DNA of 42,423 bases from positions 1 through 42,423 of the IMG/VR virus record IMGVR_UViG_3300024255_000054. One strand, given 5' to 3'. The position numbers were made by a program, and so were the translations under genes. Positions 28,717-36,822 of this stretch are shown in pieces (positions within the stretch are counted from its first letter, which is position 1; each line of letters opens with the position of its first letter). The stretch is from a virus. The notes beneath the pieces are model-generated. The model was not told the DNA's origin. It worked only from the letters and a program-made list of their open reading frames with translations, and ran no database searches.

Positions 28717-30444
28717 TTAACTTTCAGATTTTTGACCTTGTTGTGAAGAAAGTTTTTGCGTTTTTCTTTGACGAATAGATGCAATCTTTTTATCGATACT
28801 AGCAGATTTTCTTTGGAGTTGAACCTCTTGGGGTGTCACCTGAACTTCACTTTGAATTGACTCATCAATGTCAACTTCTTCCTTCATACGATCTGCAACT
28901 TTTTGTGCCTGCTTTCCCACAAATCTTTTCAAAGAAGTCTTTGATCTATTTTTAACGTCACTTGCTTTCTGAGAAAGTTCTCTTGCTTTGTTGTAAGCAG
29001 ATACTTGTGCTTTAGCAGATGCCATACCAAATTTTTCTTTTGCTTTGGATTTTATTTTAGAAAGTTTTTCTCCAACCTTTCTCTTGATGTATCTCATACG
29101 ACCTTGAAGTTTGCTCTGCTTGCTCTGTCCCTTAGGTTCAAGTCCCTTACTATCGTGACCATAAGTTACAGTTGCTTCATCAAGCAAAACAACTTCAAAT
29201 ACTTCTTCAATCTCATCTTCTGTATAACCTTCTTCAAGGAACTCATCATAGATGGTATTAATAATAACATCCAACTCATTAATCTCTACTTCTTCAAGGA
29301 GAGTTCCACCAATACCTTCTACTGCTTCACTCAACTTTGGATTGATGTTAATTTTATTTTTCTGGTTCTTAGGCATTTCTTTGATTTGCTTCTCACCATC
29401 TTCATCAGCAACTTCAATCAAATCATGTCTCCAGTCTGAGAAAGATTCTTTTGTCACTTTCTTAGGTCCGGTAAATACTTTTCCTTTACCATCAGGAGTA
29501 GGAATAAACTCTCCATACTCACCCTTATGCTTATCATTATGTTCTACATCACCATCAACATCAGTATCAATTCTCTTTGATGCATTCTTAGTAAGTTTTC
29601 CAATGTTTTTTGAAGGAACTTCTACTTCACCATGAACATTTTTTGCTTCCATGTAAGGAGCAAGTTTCTTTTCAGTCTTTCTAAATTCTTTAGGAGACTC
29701 ATAACCAGTTGATTTTGCATCAGGATTGATAGAAGAACCTCTACCTAAAGACTTTCTCTTTGATGATTGCTTTGATAAGTCAATCTTTTCATCGACCATT
29801 TCACCTTCTGGTTCAAATGAATTATAAACACCAGTCTTCATTCCCTTATAGTGCTTCATAAGATCAGCAAGTGCTTCTTTTTTATCTCTTATGCTCTTGA
29901 TGTTCTTAGCACGTTCTTTGACCTTAGACTTATCAACTTTAGTTACTTTAAATTCATCAATCTGCTCAACTTCTTCTTTTCTAGTCTTTTCACTTTTCTT
30001 TTTATTACGTGCCTGAAGAGCTTTGACCATTTTATCAGCATTCTTCTTAAAGTTTGCTGCGTGTACTGGATTATCAATAACACCTTCTTCTACTTTCTTA
30101 TCATCGCATTCACAAGGATCTTTATCACACTTACCACATTCCTTTTCACCATTATTCTTAGAGATTGCCTTACCAATCGCCTTTCTCTTCTTATGAAGAT
30201 ACTTATCAGACTTATCTACATCACCATCATTATCAATGTCTGCATCTTCCTGACCCACTGGATCAAGTTTTTTCCCCTCTCTCATCCAACGAGGTTTAGT
30301 ATCATCTTTTACTTTTTTCATGTCTTCAATTGCTTTCTCATTATTTTTCTGACGTTTCTTCATATCAGTCTCAAGATATGAGTCACTCTTCTTTTCAGCA
30401 ATCTGATCAAGATAAATTTGGGAAATATTGTTAAGATGTGTCAT
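28717..30444 (-). CDS. Large Lys/Glu-rich virion-associated protein with EF-hand-like loops
   Basis: A 575-residue, highly charged, mostly disordered protein. It has two calcium-loop-like motifs: DADIDNDGDVDKSD (about residues 68-81) and DTDVDGDVEHND (about 299-310). Short acidic motifs recur (EEVEQIDEF, EEVEINELD, EEVDIDESI). A Cys-rich piece (CGKCDKDPCECDD) is near residue 103. The C-terminal third is a basic coiled region. A late promoter 33 nt upstream supports virion expression. It could be an internal head or scaffold-like protein processed in the prohead; that is inference. Confidence 0.72.
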   Translation of the reverse strand: MTHLNNISQIYLDQIAEKKSDSYLETDMKKRQKNNEKAIEDMKKVKDDTKPRWMREGKKLDPVGQEDADIDNDGDVDKSDKYLHKKRKAIGKAISKNNGEKECGKCDKDPCECDDKKVEEGVIDNPVHAANFKKNADKMVKALQARNKKKSEKTRKEEVEQIDEFKVTKVDKSKVKERAKNIKSIRDKKEALADLMKHYKGMKTGVYNSFEPEGEMVDEKIDLSKQSSKRKSLGRGSSINPDAKSTGYESPKEFRKTEKKLAPYMEAKNVHGEVEVPSKNIGKLTKNASKRIDTDVDGDVEHNDKHKGEYGEFIPTPDGKGKVFTGPKKVTKESFSDWRHDLIEVADEDGEKQIKEMPKNQKNKININPKLSEAVEGIGGTLLEEVEINELDVIINTIYDEFLEEGYTEDEIEEVFEVVLLDEATVTYGHDSKGLEPKGQSKQSKLQGRMRYIKRKVGEKLSKIKSKAKEKFGMASAKAQVSAYNKARELSQKASDVKNRSKTSLKRFVGKQAQKVADRMKEEVDIDESIQSEVQVTPQEVQLQRKSASIDKKIASIRQRKTQKLSSQQGQKSES

Positions 30445-30456
30445 TAGTACAGAGTA

Positions 30457-31605
30457 TTACTTTTTATCTTTATACTTATTTATAAAATTACGAATGCTCT
30501 TTACGTCAGTCATTCTCATCGTATATTGAGTAAGTGCGGGAGTTCCAACTTCTCTTTGATCTGCAGGTACGCCAGATACATCAGTAAATGCTTTCTTTTC
30601 TACTACATCAGTAATCCAAGATTTAAACATTACATTATTGTCTTCAGTAGCACAAATAAGATAATTGGTTCCGCAACGAATAATCTTACCCCTCAACCCA
30701 GTATTTGCACTCTCTACGATTGTTCCTTTTCTAAAAATTTCCCCTCTAACATAATGATCTCTCAAATTTTGATAGTTTAATATGGGAGAAACTTTCCACA
30801 TCTCGCTCTTTGTCTCTACGCCAATACCACTCTTGACTTTATTAAATAACTTTTCAGAATCTTTAAACTTAGTAGGTAGACCTGATTTAAATCCATCAAA
30901 ATTATCTTGTGCAGCATACTCTCTCATCTTTGATGATGTCTCACTATCATTATCCCTTTCACCACCAGCAACTACAGTGATGTCATCAAAGTTATAAAGA
31001 CTTCCATTATGCTTCTGAGCAAGACCTTTAAACTCAGCAAGTCTATCCGCACCAACAACAATCGTCACTTCCCTATATCCATCATTCTCCATCCTCTGGA
31101 GAACATCAAAAATAGTAATTGCTTCATTGTCATTCATAATGTTGTCCTTAAATGAAGGGAACATCTTTTTCATAAAGTCAATTTTAGTATCAGGTTTCAA
31201 AGGATTCATTTCAGAATCTTGCCCTCTAGATGGATAAATTCTCAAATCAGAACCACCAGCAATTCCTTTCGCAGCAGTGAATAATTGCTGATGCTTCTTG
31301 GTTGGTGGGTTGAACTTACCAAATACTAAAGTTACTTTATTACCACCTTCACCATCTTCTGGTGCTGGTTCTTGTTTCTGTGCTTGTGGTTCTTGTGGTT
31401 TCTTCTTCTGGTCTGGAGGAACATCTCTTCCAGGTCTTTGTCCCTTATTATAAAACTTTAAATCCCCACCTTCAGTCTTCGCAACAAACTCTCCAGAGGC
31501 ATTATACCATCCACCATGACCATCCCCCTTGAGTCCCATTTTCTTTGCTCTTTGGGACGCAAGTGAATCTTGTGCTTCGGTTATAAACCTGGAAAACTTT
31601 TTCAT
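30457..31605 (-). CDS. Virion-associated protein with nucleotidyltransferase domain
   Basis: A 382-residue protein. The N-terminal 90 residues include DGHGGWYNASGEFVAKTEGG and a Pro/Gln-rich linker, as in cyanophage head-associated proteins. Residues about 90-260 form a HIGH-superfamily nucleotidyltransferase: FGKFNPPTKKHQQLF is the G-x-F-x-P-x-x-x-x-H site, TIVVGADRLAEF the middle, and SETSSKMREYA the S-S-x-x-R end. Relatives include NMN adenylyltransferases. The C-terminal region is beta-rich. Late promoter-like elements flank it. Confidence 0.78.
   Translation of the reverse strand: MKKFSRFITEAQDSLASQRAKKMGLKGDGHGGWYNASGEFVAKTEGGDLKFYNKGQRPGRDVPPDQKKKPQEPQAQKQEPAPEDGEGGNKVTLVFGKFNPPTKKHQQLFTAAKGIAGGSDLRIYPSRGQDSEMNPLKPDTKIDFMKKMFPSFKDNIMNDNEAITIFDVLQRMENDGYREVTIVVGADRLAEFKGLAQKHNGSLYNFDDITVVAGGERDNDSETSSKMREYAAQDNFDGFKSGLPTKFKDSEKLFNKVKSGIGVETKSEMWKVSPILNYQNLRDHYVRGEIFRKGTIVESANTGLRGKIIRCGTNYLICATEDNNVMFKSWITDVVEKKAFTDVSGVPADQREVGTPALTQYTMRMTDVKSIRNFINKYKDKK
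30477..30484 (-). promoter_or_regulatory. Late promoter element inside the preceding gene
   Basis: TATAAATA on the minus strand, in the 3' end of the nucleotidyltransferase gene and 33 nt upstream of the 575-aa gene. Confidence 0.7.
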
Positions 31606-31626
31606 GTTATGTGCTTATATATACTA

Positions 31627-31634
31627 TATTTATT
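31627..31634 (-). promoter_or_regulatory. Late-type promoter variant
   Basis: AATAAATA on the minus strand, 22 nt upstream of the 382-aa gene; one base from consensus. Confidence 0.45.
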
Positions 31635-31637
31635 GGT

Positions 31638-32078
31638 TTAACTTCTTTTGTATTTTGCGTAGTTAATATTTCTCATCGACATAATCTCATCATTCTCAAC
31701 TACATGAAGATATCCAGCAACTTCTTGCCAAGTATAACTCTTTACTTCATTCCAATGAAAATTAATTCCTTGGAAACCCCATCTAAAAATAGAAGTTACA
31801 GCAACTAATGGATGCTGATCGTAAGTAATCTCTGGCGTTTTGGCATTATAGATGAAAGTATAATAGTTTCCTACTTCAGGAACTACATCAGTTGTATTGA
31901 AGACATCAATTATCTCAATCATAATATCTTCTGGATCAGAAAGACTTTTAATTCTTTCTTCTAGAACATCCAACCTACTTTTAGATTCTTCTTTCCTTCT
32001 TCTCTGCTCTTCTAATTTTCTCCTTTGAGATGTTAAAAGAGATGGTGCTTTTTTAGCCTTGCTTAGTTTTCTGGGCAT
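31638..32078 (-). CDS. Conserved cyanophage protein, probably structural, 146 aa
   Basis: A 146-residue protein. The N-terminal 45 residues are Lys/Arg-rich (coiled). The C-terminal 90 residues form a compact domain with NYYTFIYNAKTP, PLVAVTSIFRWGFQGINFHW and YTWQEVAGYL. I recognise the domain style from cyanophage late regions but not its function. It lies among late genes. Confidence 0.65.
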   Translation of the reverse strand: MPRKLSKAKKAPSLLTSQRRKLEEQRRRKEESKSRLDVLEERIKSLSDPEDIMIEIIDVFNTTDVVPEVGNYYTFIYNAKTPEITYDQHPLVAVTSIFRWGFQGINFHWNEVKSYTWQEVAGYLHVVENDEIMSMRNINYAKYKRS

Positions 32079-32135
32079 TTACTACACTCCAACTTTTCAA
32101 AAAAAGCACTCCTAAGTTACTCTATATACTATCTA

Positions 32136-32143
32136 TATTTATC
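32136..32143 (-). promoter_or_regulatory. Late-type promoter variant
   Basis: GATAAATA on the minus strand, about 57 nt upstream of the 146-aa gene and following a terminator. Confidence 0.4.
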
Positions 32144-32150
32144 ATAAAAT

Positions 32151-32176
32151 AAAAAAACCTCCCATTTCTGGGAGGT
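32151..32176 (-). terminator. Intrinsic terminator after the 197-aa gene
   Basis: Minus strand ACCTCCC, 6-nt loop, GGGAGGT (32157-32176), then TTTTTTT. Confidence 0.88.
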
Positions 32177-32183
32177 CTCTAAA

Positions 32184-32777
32184 TCAAACTCTACCTCTTG
32201 TCTTAGTCGTAAAAGTCTTTCCACCTTTATCATAACCAGAAACTGAAACCTCAGGTCTTCTCTTATCTACAGTGTATCCAGGATCTTTTTTCTCCGGTTC
32301 CATAGATCTTCCTGCGTATTCAGTTTTTTTTTCAGGCTTCTTTTTGAACATTCCCAAAATCTCATCAATCTGCTCTTCAGTAATCGCATTCGCCATAATC
32401 CAGTTTGCTTCCTGAATGTCCTGTGCGATTTGTTCATCAATCAGAAACTCAAGGATAGTATCAAAGACATCAAACTCTTCCTTACGAAGTTTCTCTTTTA
32501 CCTTTCTCTTTGCCTCACCAGCAGCATACTGGACTGCTGCCTTTGGATTCTTCTTGATGTCATCTCTTACTGCTTTGTTGAGAGCTGCTCTCTTTTCTGG
32601 TTTTCTCAACCAACCAGGATTGTTATGAATCCCCTGCGTGTAAGCATACTTATTAATATGCTTCTTGACTTTCTCACCAACTTTATCTCTGAGACCTTCC
32701 TCAATCTCAACTTCTTCTTGAATAGAATATACTTGACTATATGCTTGCATCAAAATACTAAGTTCTTTAGGATCCAT
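32184..32777 (-). CDS. Charged helical protein, 197 aa, likely virion-associated
   Basis: A 197-residue protein rich in Lys and Glu. Near the N-terminus it has EEVEIEEGL, matching the recurring acidic motifs in the 575-aa protein. A basic block with YAYTQGIHNNPGWLRKP follows, and the C-terminus is Gly/Lys/Thr-rich. A late TATAAATA lies 28 nt upstream. Shared motifs and promoter type suggest it accompanies the 575-aa protein in the particle (inference). Confidence 0.65.
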   Translation of the reverse strand: MDPKELSILMQAYSQVYSIQEEVEIEEGLRDKVGEKVKKHINKYAYTQGIHNNPGWLRKPEKRAALNKAVRDDIKKNPKAAVQYAAGEAKRKVKEKLRKEEFDVFDTILEFLIDEQIAQDIQEANWIMANAITEEQIDEILGMFKKKPEKKTEYAGRSMEPEKKDPGYTVDKRRPEVSVSGYDKGGKTFTTKTRGRV

Positions 32778-32804
32778 CTTTGGTATTTTTAACTATAATA
32801 ATTT

Positions 32805-32812
32805 TATTTATA
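32805..32812 (-). promoter_or_regulatory. Late promoter element
   Basis: TATAAATA on the minus strand, 28 nt upstream of the 197-aa gene, directly following the terminator T-run. Confidence 0.75.
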
Positions 32813-32837
32813 AAAAAAGATCCCTAGGAGTCTAAGG
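32812..32837 (-). terminator. Intrinsic terminator after the 70-aa gene
   Basis: Minus strand CCTTAG, 4-nt loop, CTAGGG (32822-32837), then ATC and a T-run that merges with the late promoter. Confidence 0.7.
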
Positions 32838-33050
32838 TTATTCTTCAGGTTTGACTTTATTAAATCCAAATGGTCCTACTTTAGTTTCAGATCTTTTCTT
32901 CATAACAACACCAGCAAGAGACTCCATAATTTTAAGGATGTCTTCTGCCTTAGCACCTTCACCAAGTTCTTTGGCAACATAAAAATACTTATCAAAGAAC
33001 TCTTGACTGTGCTCTTTATAGTCTTCGACTGTGATTGGTTGATCTTTCAT
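32838..33050 (-). CDS. Unknown protein, 70 aa
   Basis: A 70-residue helical protein (MKDQPITVEDYKEHSQEFFD start) with a helix pair and a basic C-terminus. It overlaps the secreted 61-aa gene by 4 nt. No family recognised. Confidence 0.6.
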   Translation of the reverse strand: MKDQPITVEDYKEHSQEFFDKYFYVAKELGEGAKAEDILKIMESLAGVVMKKRSETKVGPFGFNKVKPEE

Positions 33051-33232
33051 TTCATTTGTCCTCCATTACAATAACGAACTGCTTTATGTGTGGGGTAATT
33101 TAATTCTTGTTTGACTTGTTTTACGCATTCAAGTTGCTTCCTTCTCCAATCAACAGTACTCCAGTCTATGGTAGCATGGGCTGGTGATTGTAATAACACT
33201 AGAATAGTGAATAAGATAATAAGAAACTTCAT
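33047..33232 (-). CDS. Small secreted protein, 61 aa
   Basis: Has a signal peptide (MKFLIILFTILVLLQSPAHA, cleavage expected after AHA). A mature 41-residue domain with two cysteines (ECVKQ and YCNGG) follows, which may form a disulfide in the periplasm. Overlaps both neighbours by 4 nt. Function unknown. Confidence 0.65.
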   Translation of the reverse strand: MKFLIILFTILVLLQSPAHATIDWSTVDWRRKQLECVKQVKQELNYPTHKAVRYCNGGQMK

Positions 33233-33378
33233 TTTCCACCTGTATCGTAGTTTAGTTTGTCGTCTTGATCTTTTAATTTACGCATACGAATTGTTTCGTG
33301 TAAGCGTTTAATTGCTTCTTCAGTTTCTGGGGTTTTATCATAGGACCATTCATCCTTTGACTTTTTCTTTTTACCCAT
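33229..33378 (-). CDS. Small basic protein, 49 aa
   Basis: A 49-residue, very basic then acidic helical protein (MGKKKKSKDEWSYDKTPETE start). Its ATG overlaps the mazG stop (ATGA) and its TGA overlaps the next start. The arrangement supports a coding gene; no family known. Confidence 0.6.
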   Translation of the reverse strand: MGKKKKSKDEWSYDKTPETEEAIKRLHETIRMRKLKDQDDKLNYDTGGK

Positions 33379-33782
33379 CAGACATCACCTTCCTTTCGGA
33401 CTTCGGAATGTTTTACGGAAAATTCTCCACCAGGATATCTTGATTTGAGTTTATCAACATTCATTTCAATGACTTCATCAAGAGAAACATCGAGTCCCAT
33501 ACATGCTTGTGCAACATACCACATGATGTCTCCAAGTTCACGCTTCATGTGAAATAGATTTTCTTCATTAACAGGTTTACCTTGGAAGATAATCTTCTTT
33601 ACAATCTCGGTAAACTCACCTGCCTCAGCAGACATTCCTACAGCAGCAGTAAGCAATCGCTCGGTAGGAAACTCTTGACCTTCAAGTTCTTGGATACGAT
33701 ATACGAAAGCTTCGTTATCTTTACTTTGTTCCGAGGTAACGCCATTTACAAATTCAAGGTATCGTTGTGTGTCTACAGTCAT
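33378..33782 (-). CDS. mazG: MazG-like nucleoside triphosphate pyrophosphohydrolase
   Basis: A 134-residue all-alpha NTP pyrophosphatase. SAEAGEFTEIVKK provides the E-x-x-E metal motif, and KRELGDIMWYVAQ the E-x-x-D. NVDKLKSRYPGG is the usual C-terminal helix. Cyanophage MazG hydrolyses nucleotides and has been proposed to alter host alarmone or nucleotide pools. It overlaps the helicase gene by 4 nt. Confidence 0.92.
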   Translation of the reverse strand: MTVDTQRYLEFVNGVTSEQSKDNEAFVYRIQELEGQEFPTERLLTAAVGMSAEAGEFTEIVKKIIFQGKPVNEENLFHMKRELGDIMWYVAQACMGLDVSLDEVIEMNVDKLKSRYPGGEFSVKHSEVRKEGDV

Positions 33783-35152
33783 GAAAATTTAAATCCCTCA
33801 AATGATTTCTTAGGTCTGTCCTCGTTATTATACTCTTCTTCTTGTCCAGAGTCAAGTATGTTGTCTTGTGCTGACTGCTCACAATCATAAAGACGCATCT
33901 TGGCACGGTCAATTCCAATCACAAATCTCTTATTGACTACAGTATCATTATACCTATTCTTTAATTGTTTCACCATTATCTGTCCAATCTGCTCAAGTTC
34001 CTCAGTGCTAATAAGGGCAAACATAAGATCAGCAGTAGCAGGGAGACCAAAGGACTCAGAAGTGTCAGTAAGGTCAACGTCAGAGCTACCGTAACCAGAA
34101 CGAGTGGTCTGGGTGGCAGATACGATAGGGACCTTGGCTTCGCCAGCCAACCCTCTAAGCTCCTCTGCAATAGACTTAATATAACTATATGAATTGACAT
34201 TACCTCCCGACTTATAACGAGAGGAAGCGCATATATTAAGGTAATCAATGAAAATAATATCAGGTCTAAATGACTTCTTAAGTTCAAGATCACTGAGGAG
34301 TGATTTAAAATGTCCACTATGTGCAGATGCTGTAGGGTATTCTTTAATTATAAGACTACCTTGAGTTTTTGCTGCTAACTTAGTTACTTTATTTTCAAAC
34401 GTTGACTTAGGTAAATCTACAATATTCTGAATGGCAACGTCTAATAAGTTCGCATCAATTCGTTCAGCAATTTTCTCCTCTGCCATTTCCATTGTAATAT
34501 AGAGTACGTTTTTCCCTTGGAGCAACACGGAGCTAGCAAAATTGCACATGAATAAAGACTTGCCGACGCCAGTACCAGCAAGCGCGACAGTAAGAGTCTT
34601 ATTAGATATACCCCCGCTCGAAATTTTGTCAAAGTACTCCAAATCAAATGGAACTTTCTCTTCTTTTCTATGATAATACTCATATCTTTCTTGATAATTT
34701 TCTAAGTAGTCATGTCCAATGTTGTTATCAAAAGAAACTGATAGTGCTTCAGAAAGAATAGAAGGAATCGCATCCCTACTCTTTTCACCCTTTCCATCAA
34801 ACAGTTGAACTGATTCCATTAATGCTAAATGTATGGCACGATCACGACACCACTTTTCAGTAGTATCAATTAACCAATCATTTTCGACACTAATTGAATC
34901 TAAATTTTGAATTAAATTACAAATTTCACTATATTGTTGTTGATTAAGATCAGAGCGATCATCAACATCAATAATCAATGTCTCCCTTGTAGGATTACTA
35001 TTATATTCGGTTATAAATTTTTTAATTTCCTCAAATACAACTTTTTGATTAAATTCTTCAAAGTATTCTTCCTTAATAAAAGGAAGAACTTTTCTAGCAT
35101 ACTCCTCATCGTTCAAGAGGCATTTCAGAATTAAAAACTCAACTTTATCCAT
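33779..35152 (-). CDS. 41: Replicative DNA helicase (T4 gp41/DnaB-like)
   Basis: A 457-residue DnaB-family helicase. The Walker A is ALAGTGVGKSLF, and NVLYITMEMAEEKIAERI follows as in DnaB motif 1a. Walker B is in PDIIFIDYLNIC, and SATQTTRSG lies in the sensor region. It unwinds the fork as a hexamer and works with gp61 primase. Overlaps the 2OG-oxygenase gene by 8 nt. Confidence 0.94.
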   Translation of the reverse strand: MDKVEFLILKCLLNDEEYARKVLPFIKEEYFEEFNQKVVFEEIKKFITEYNSNPTRETLIIDVDDRSDLNQQQYSEICNLIQNLDSISVENDWLIDTTEKWCRDRAIHLALMESVQLFDGKGEKSRDAIPSILSEALSVSFDNNIGHDYLENYQERYEYYHRKEEKVPFDLEYFDKISSGGISNKTLTVALAGTGVGKSLFMCNFASSVLLQGKNVLYITMEMAEEKIAERIDANLLDVAIQNIVDLPKSTFENKVTKLAAKTQGSLIIKEYPTASAHSGHFKSLLSDLELKKSFRPDIIFIDYLNICASSRYKSGGNVNSYSYIKSIAEELRGLAGEAKVPIVSATQTTRSGYGSSDVDLTDTSESFGLPATADLMFALISTEELEQIGQIMVKQLKNRYNDTVVNKRFVIGIDRAKMRLYDCEQSAQDNILDSGQEEEYNNEDRPKKSFEGFKFS

Positions 35153-35798
35153 ATCTAAATGCGAAAGAAATACTTACTCTTGTTTTATCTTCTCTAAAAG
35201 GAAGAACCATGTGAAGAAGATATGATGGAAATAAAATCAATACTGATGACGTTGGATAAAGATGGTAAAAGTCAACATTAAAAGCAGATGCTTTATCTGT
35301 TAGTAATTGAACTTTTTTACCGTAAGAAGGATCTTGTAAGACTAATGCCCCTCCATCTTTATTATCCCAAGTTCCAGGTTTCAGTGGATTTTGCGATGTA
35401 TAATTAAATTTCCAGTCATCACCAACAATAGATTCTATTGGATAATAAACACCTGCAAGAGCAGTTGCTCCATGATGATGCATGAAATTTAAATCACCAG
35501 ATTGATTTATATTTGCCCACAAATCAGTACATATAATACCATCCTTGTATCCATGTTGCAAGCAATACTGATTTCCACATTCAGTTAAAATCTTAGAGAG
35601 AGATTTATAACTATCATACTTCTTTTCTAAGTTAGTTGTACTGTGCCATCCTCCCATGTTGCTGTGGTCTTCACCAGAATTTTTATTCTTTTCGGAGATA
35701 GCATCTTCAACTAATTTAATATTTAAGTTATGATTTGTCTTTCCAAAATTTTCTAGTCCAATTGGAATAGGAAATAATGGCAAAGACTTAAGAACCAT
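35145..35798 (-). CDS. 2-oxoglutarate/Fe(II) oxygenase
   Basis: A 217-residue protein of the phage 2OG-Fe(II) oxygenase type (TIGR02466-like). Seen: LNFMHHHGATALAGVYYP near the first metal ligands, ILFPSYLLHMV with the distal His, and TRVSISFAF with the 2OG-binding Arg. Such enzymes hydroxylate proteins or nucleobases; the substrate is unknown. I start at 35798 because that ATG follows GGAGAA and overlaps uvsX by 11 nt. An in-frame start at 35819 is less likely. Confidence 0.85.
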   Translation of the reverse strand: MVLKSLPLFPIPIGLENFGKTNHNLNIKLVEDAISEKNKNSGEDHSNMGGWHSTTNLEKKYDSYKSLSKILTECGNQYCLQHGYKDGIICTDLWANINQSGDLNFMHHHGATALAGVYYPIESIVGDDWKFNYTSQNPLKPGTWDNKDGGALVLQDPSYGKKVQLLTDKASAFNVDFYHLYPTSSVLILFPSYLLHMVLPFREDKTRVSISFAFRYG

Positions 35799-36792
35799 AA
35801 CTAAATTCTCCTTTTGCAATCACATCCAGTTTTTCCATCACCTCTGGGGTAAAATATGTTTCTGGGTCTTTCAGTATTACCTTGGCATAGACTTTCTTAC
35901 CGTCCATCTCATACCGTCCGGCAACATTCTTCCATAGTCCACCAAGTTCTCCTAACTCAAGTAGACCATAGTATCGGTCAAGACCACGCTCATCGTAATA
36001 AAGACGAATTTCAGCATCTTTATTCTCTTTACTCAGACGCGACTTAGCAGTCTTTGCTCTGATAATATTTCCAATGACTTCTGTTCCATCCTTTTCTTTT
36101 TTCTTACTGAGATGAATAATCGTGGATGCCGCATACTTAAGACCAGAACCTCCACCCATTTCTTTCATAGGAACGTAAGAACCAATGACATCATAAGTGT
36201 GATTGGTAACGATCATAGGAATGTTAGCCTGACCAAGTTTTAAAGTCAACATTCTAAATGCACCCTTAATCAGTTGTGATTTTGTCATGTCACGAACTTG
36301 CTTTTCATCAAGAGCATCTTTAATCTCTTTCTCGGTAGAAAGCATTCCCAAAGAGTCTAACACAAATATGCAAGGTTTACGCTCATCTTCAGGTTTTTTT
36401 AAGTACATGTCTACCATCTTGAGTGCCTTACTACGGAACTCTTCAACAGTTACAAGATTTACCACTACAGTGCGATTAAGGTCAATACCACGACTTTCTA
36501 GGAGCGATTTATTGACAGCTGCCTCAGTATCAAAATAAAGGCAATATGCATCGGGATTAGTATCCAAGAAGTTCTTGACCACTGCGAGTGAGAAAAAAGT
36601 CTTTCCAGTAGAACTTTCCCCAGCAATTGCAGTGATTTTATTCCCAGAAACACCACCACGGATAGACCCAGATACAAGAGCATTAAAGATGAACGAACCA
36701 GTATCAACGTATGTTTCAGTTTCATCAATGTCTGCTGCCAGTTTGGTAAAGTCATCTCCAATTTCCTTTACAATATCTTTTAAAAAATCCAT
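35788..36792 (-). CDS. uvsX: UvsX recombinase (RecA-like)
   Basis: A 334-residue RecA-fold protein. Walker A is AGESSTGKTFF, Walker B is in IFVLDSLGML, and MIVTNHTYDVIG and GGGSGLKYAAS form L1/L2-type loops. It catalyses strand exchange in phage recombination-dependent replication and repair. ATG at 36792 is chosen over an in-frame TTG at 36804. Confidence 0.95.
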   Translation of the reverse strand: MDFLKDIVKEIGDDFTKLAADIDETETYVDTGSFIFNALVSGSIRGGVSGNKITAIAGESSTGKTFFSLAVVKNFLDTNPDAYCLYFDTEAAVNKSLLESRGIDLNRTVVVNLVTVEEFRSKALKMVDMYLKKPEDERKPCIFVLDSLGMLSTEKEIKDALDEKQVRDMTKSQLIKGAFRMLTLKLGQANIPMIVTNHTYDVIGSYVPMKEMGGGSGLKYAASTIIHLSKKKEKDGTEVIGNIIRAKTAKSRLSKENKDAEIRLYYDERGLDRYYGLLELGELGGLWKNVAGRYEMDGKKVYAKVILKDPETYFTPEVMEKLDVIAKGEFSYGS

Positions 36793-36822
36793 ATTAATCA
36801 ACAATAGAGTATAAGTTTAACA

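Noticed and set aside
29005-30381. Plus-strand ORFs of 127-176 aa opposite the 575-aa gene
   Set aside because: They are Phe/Ser/Leu-rich mirrors of a Lys/Glu-rich minus-strand gene and lack ribosome-binding sites.
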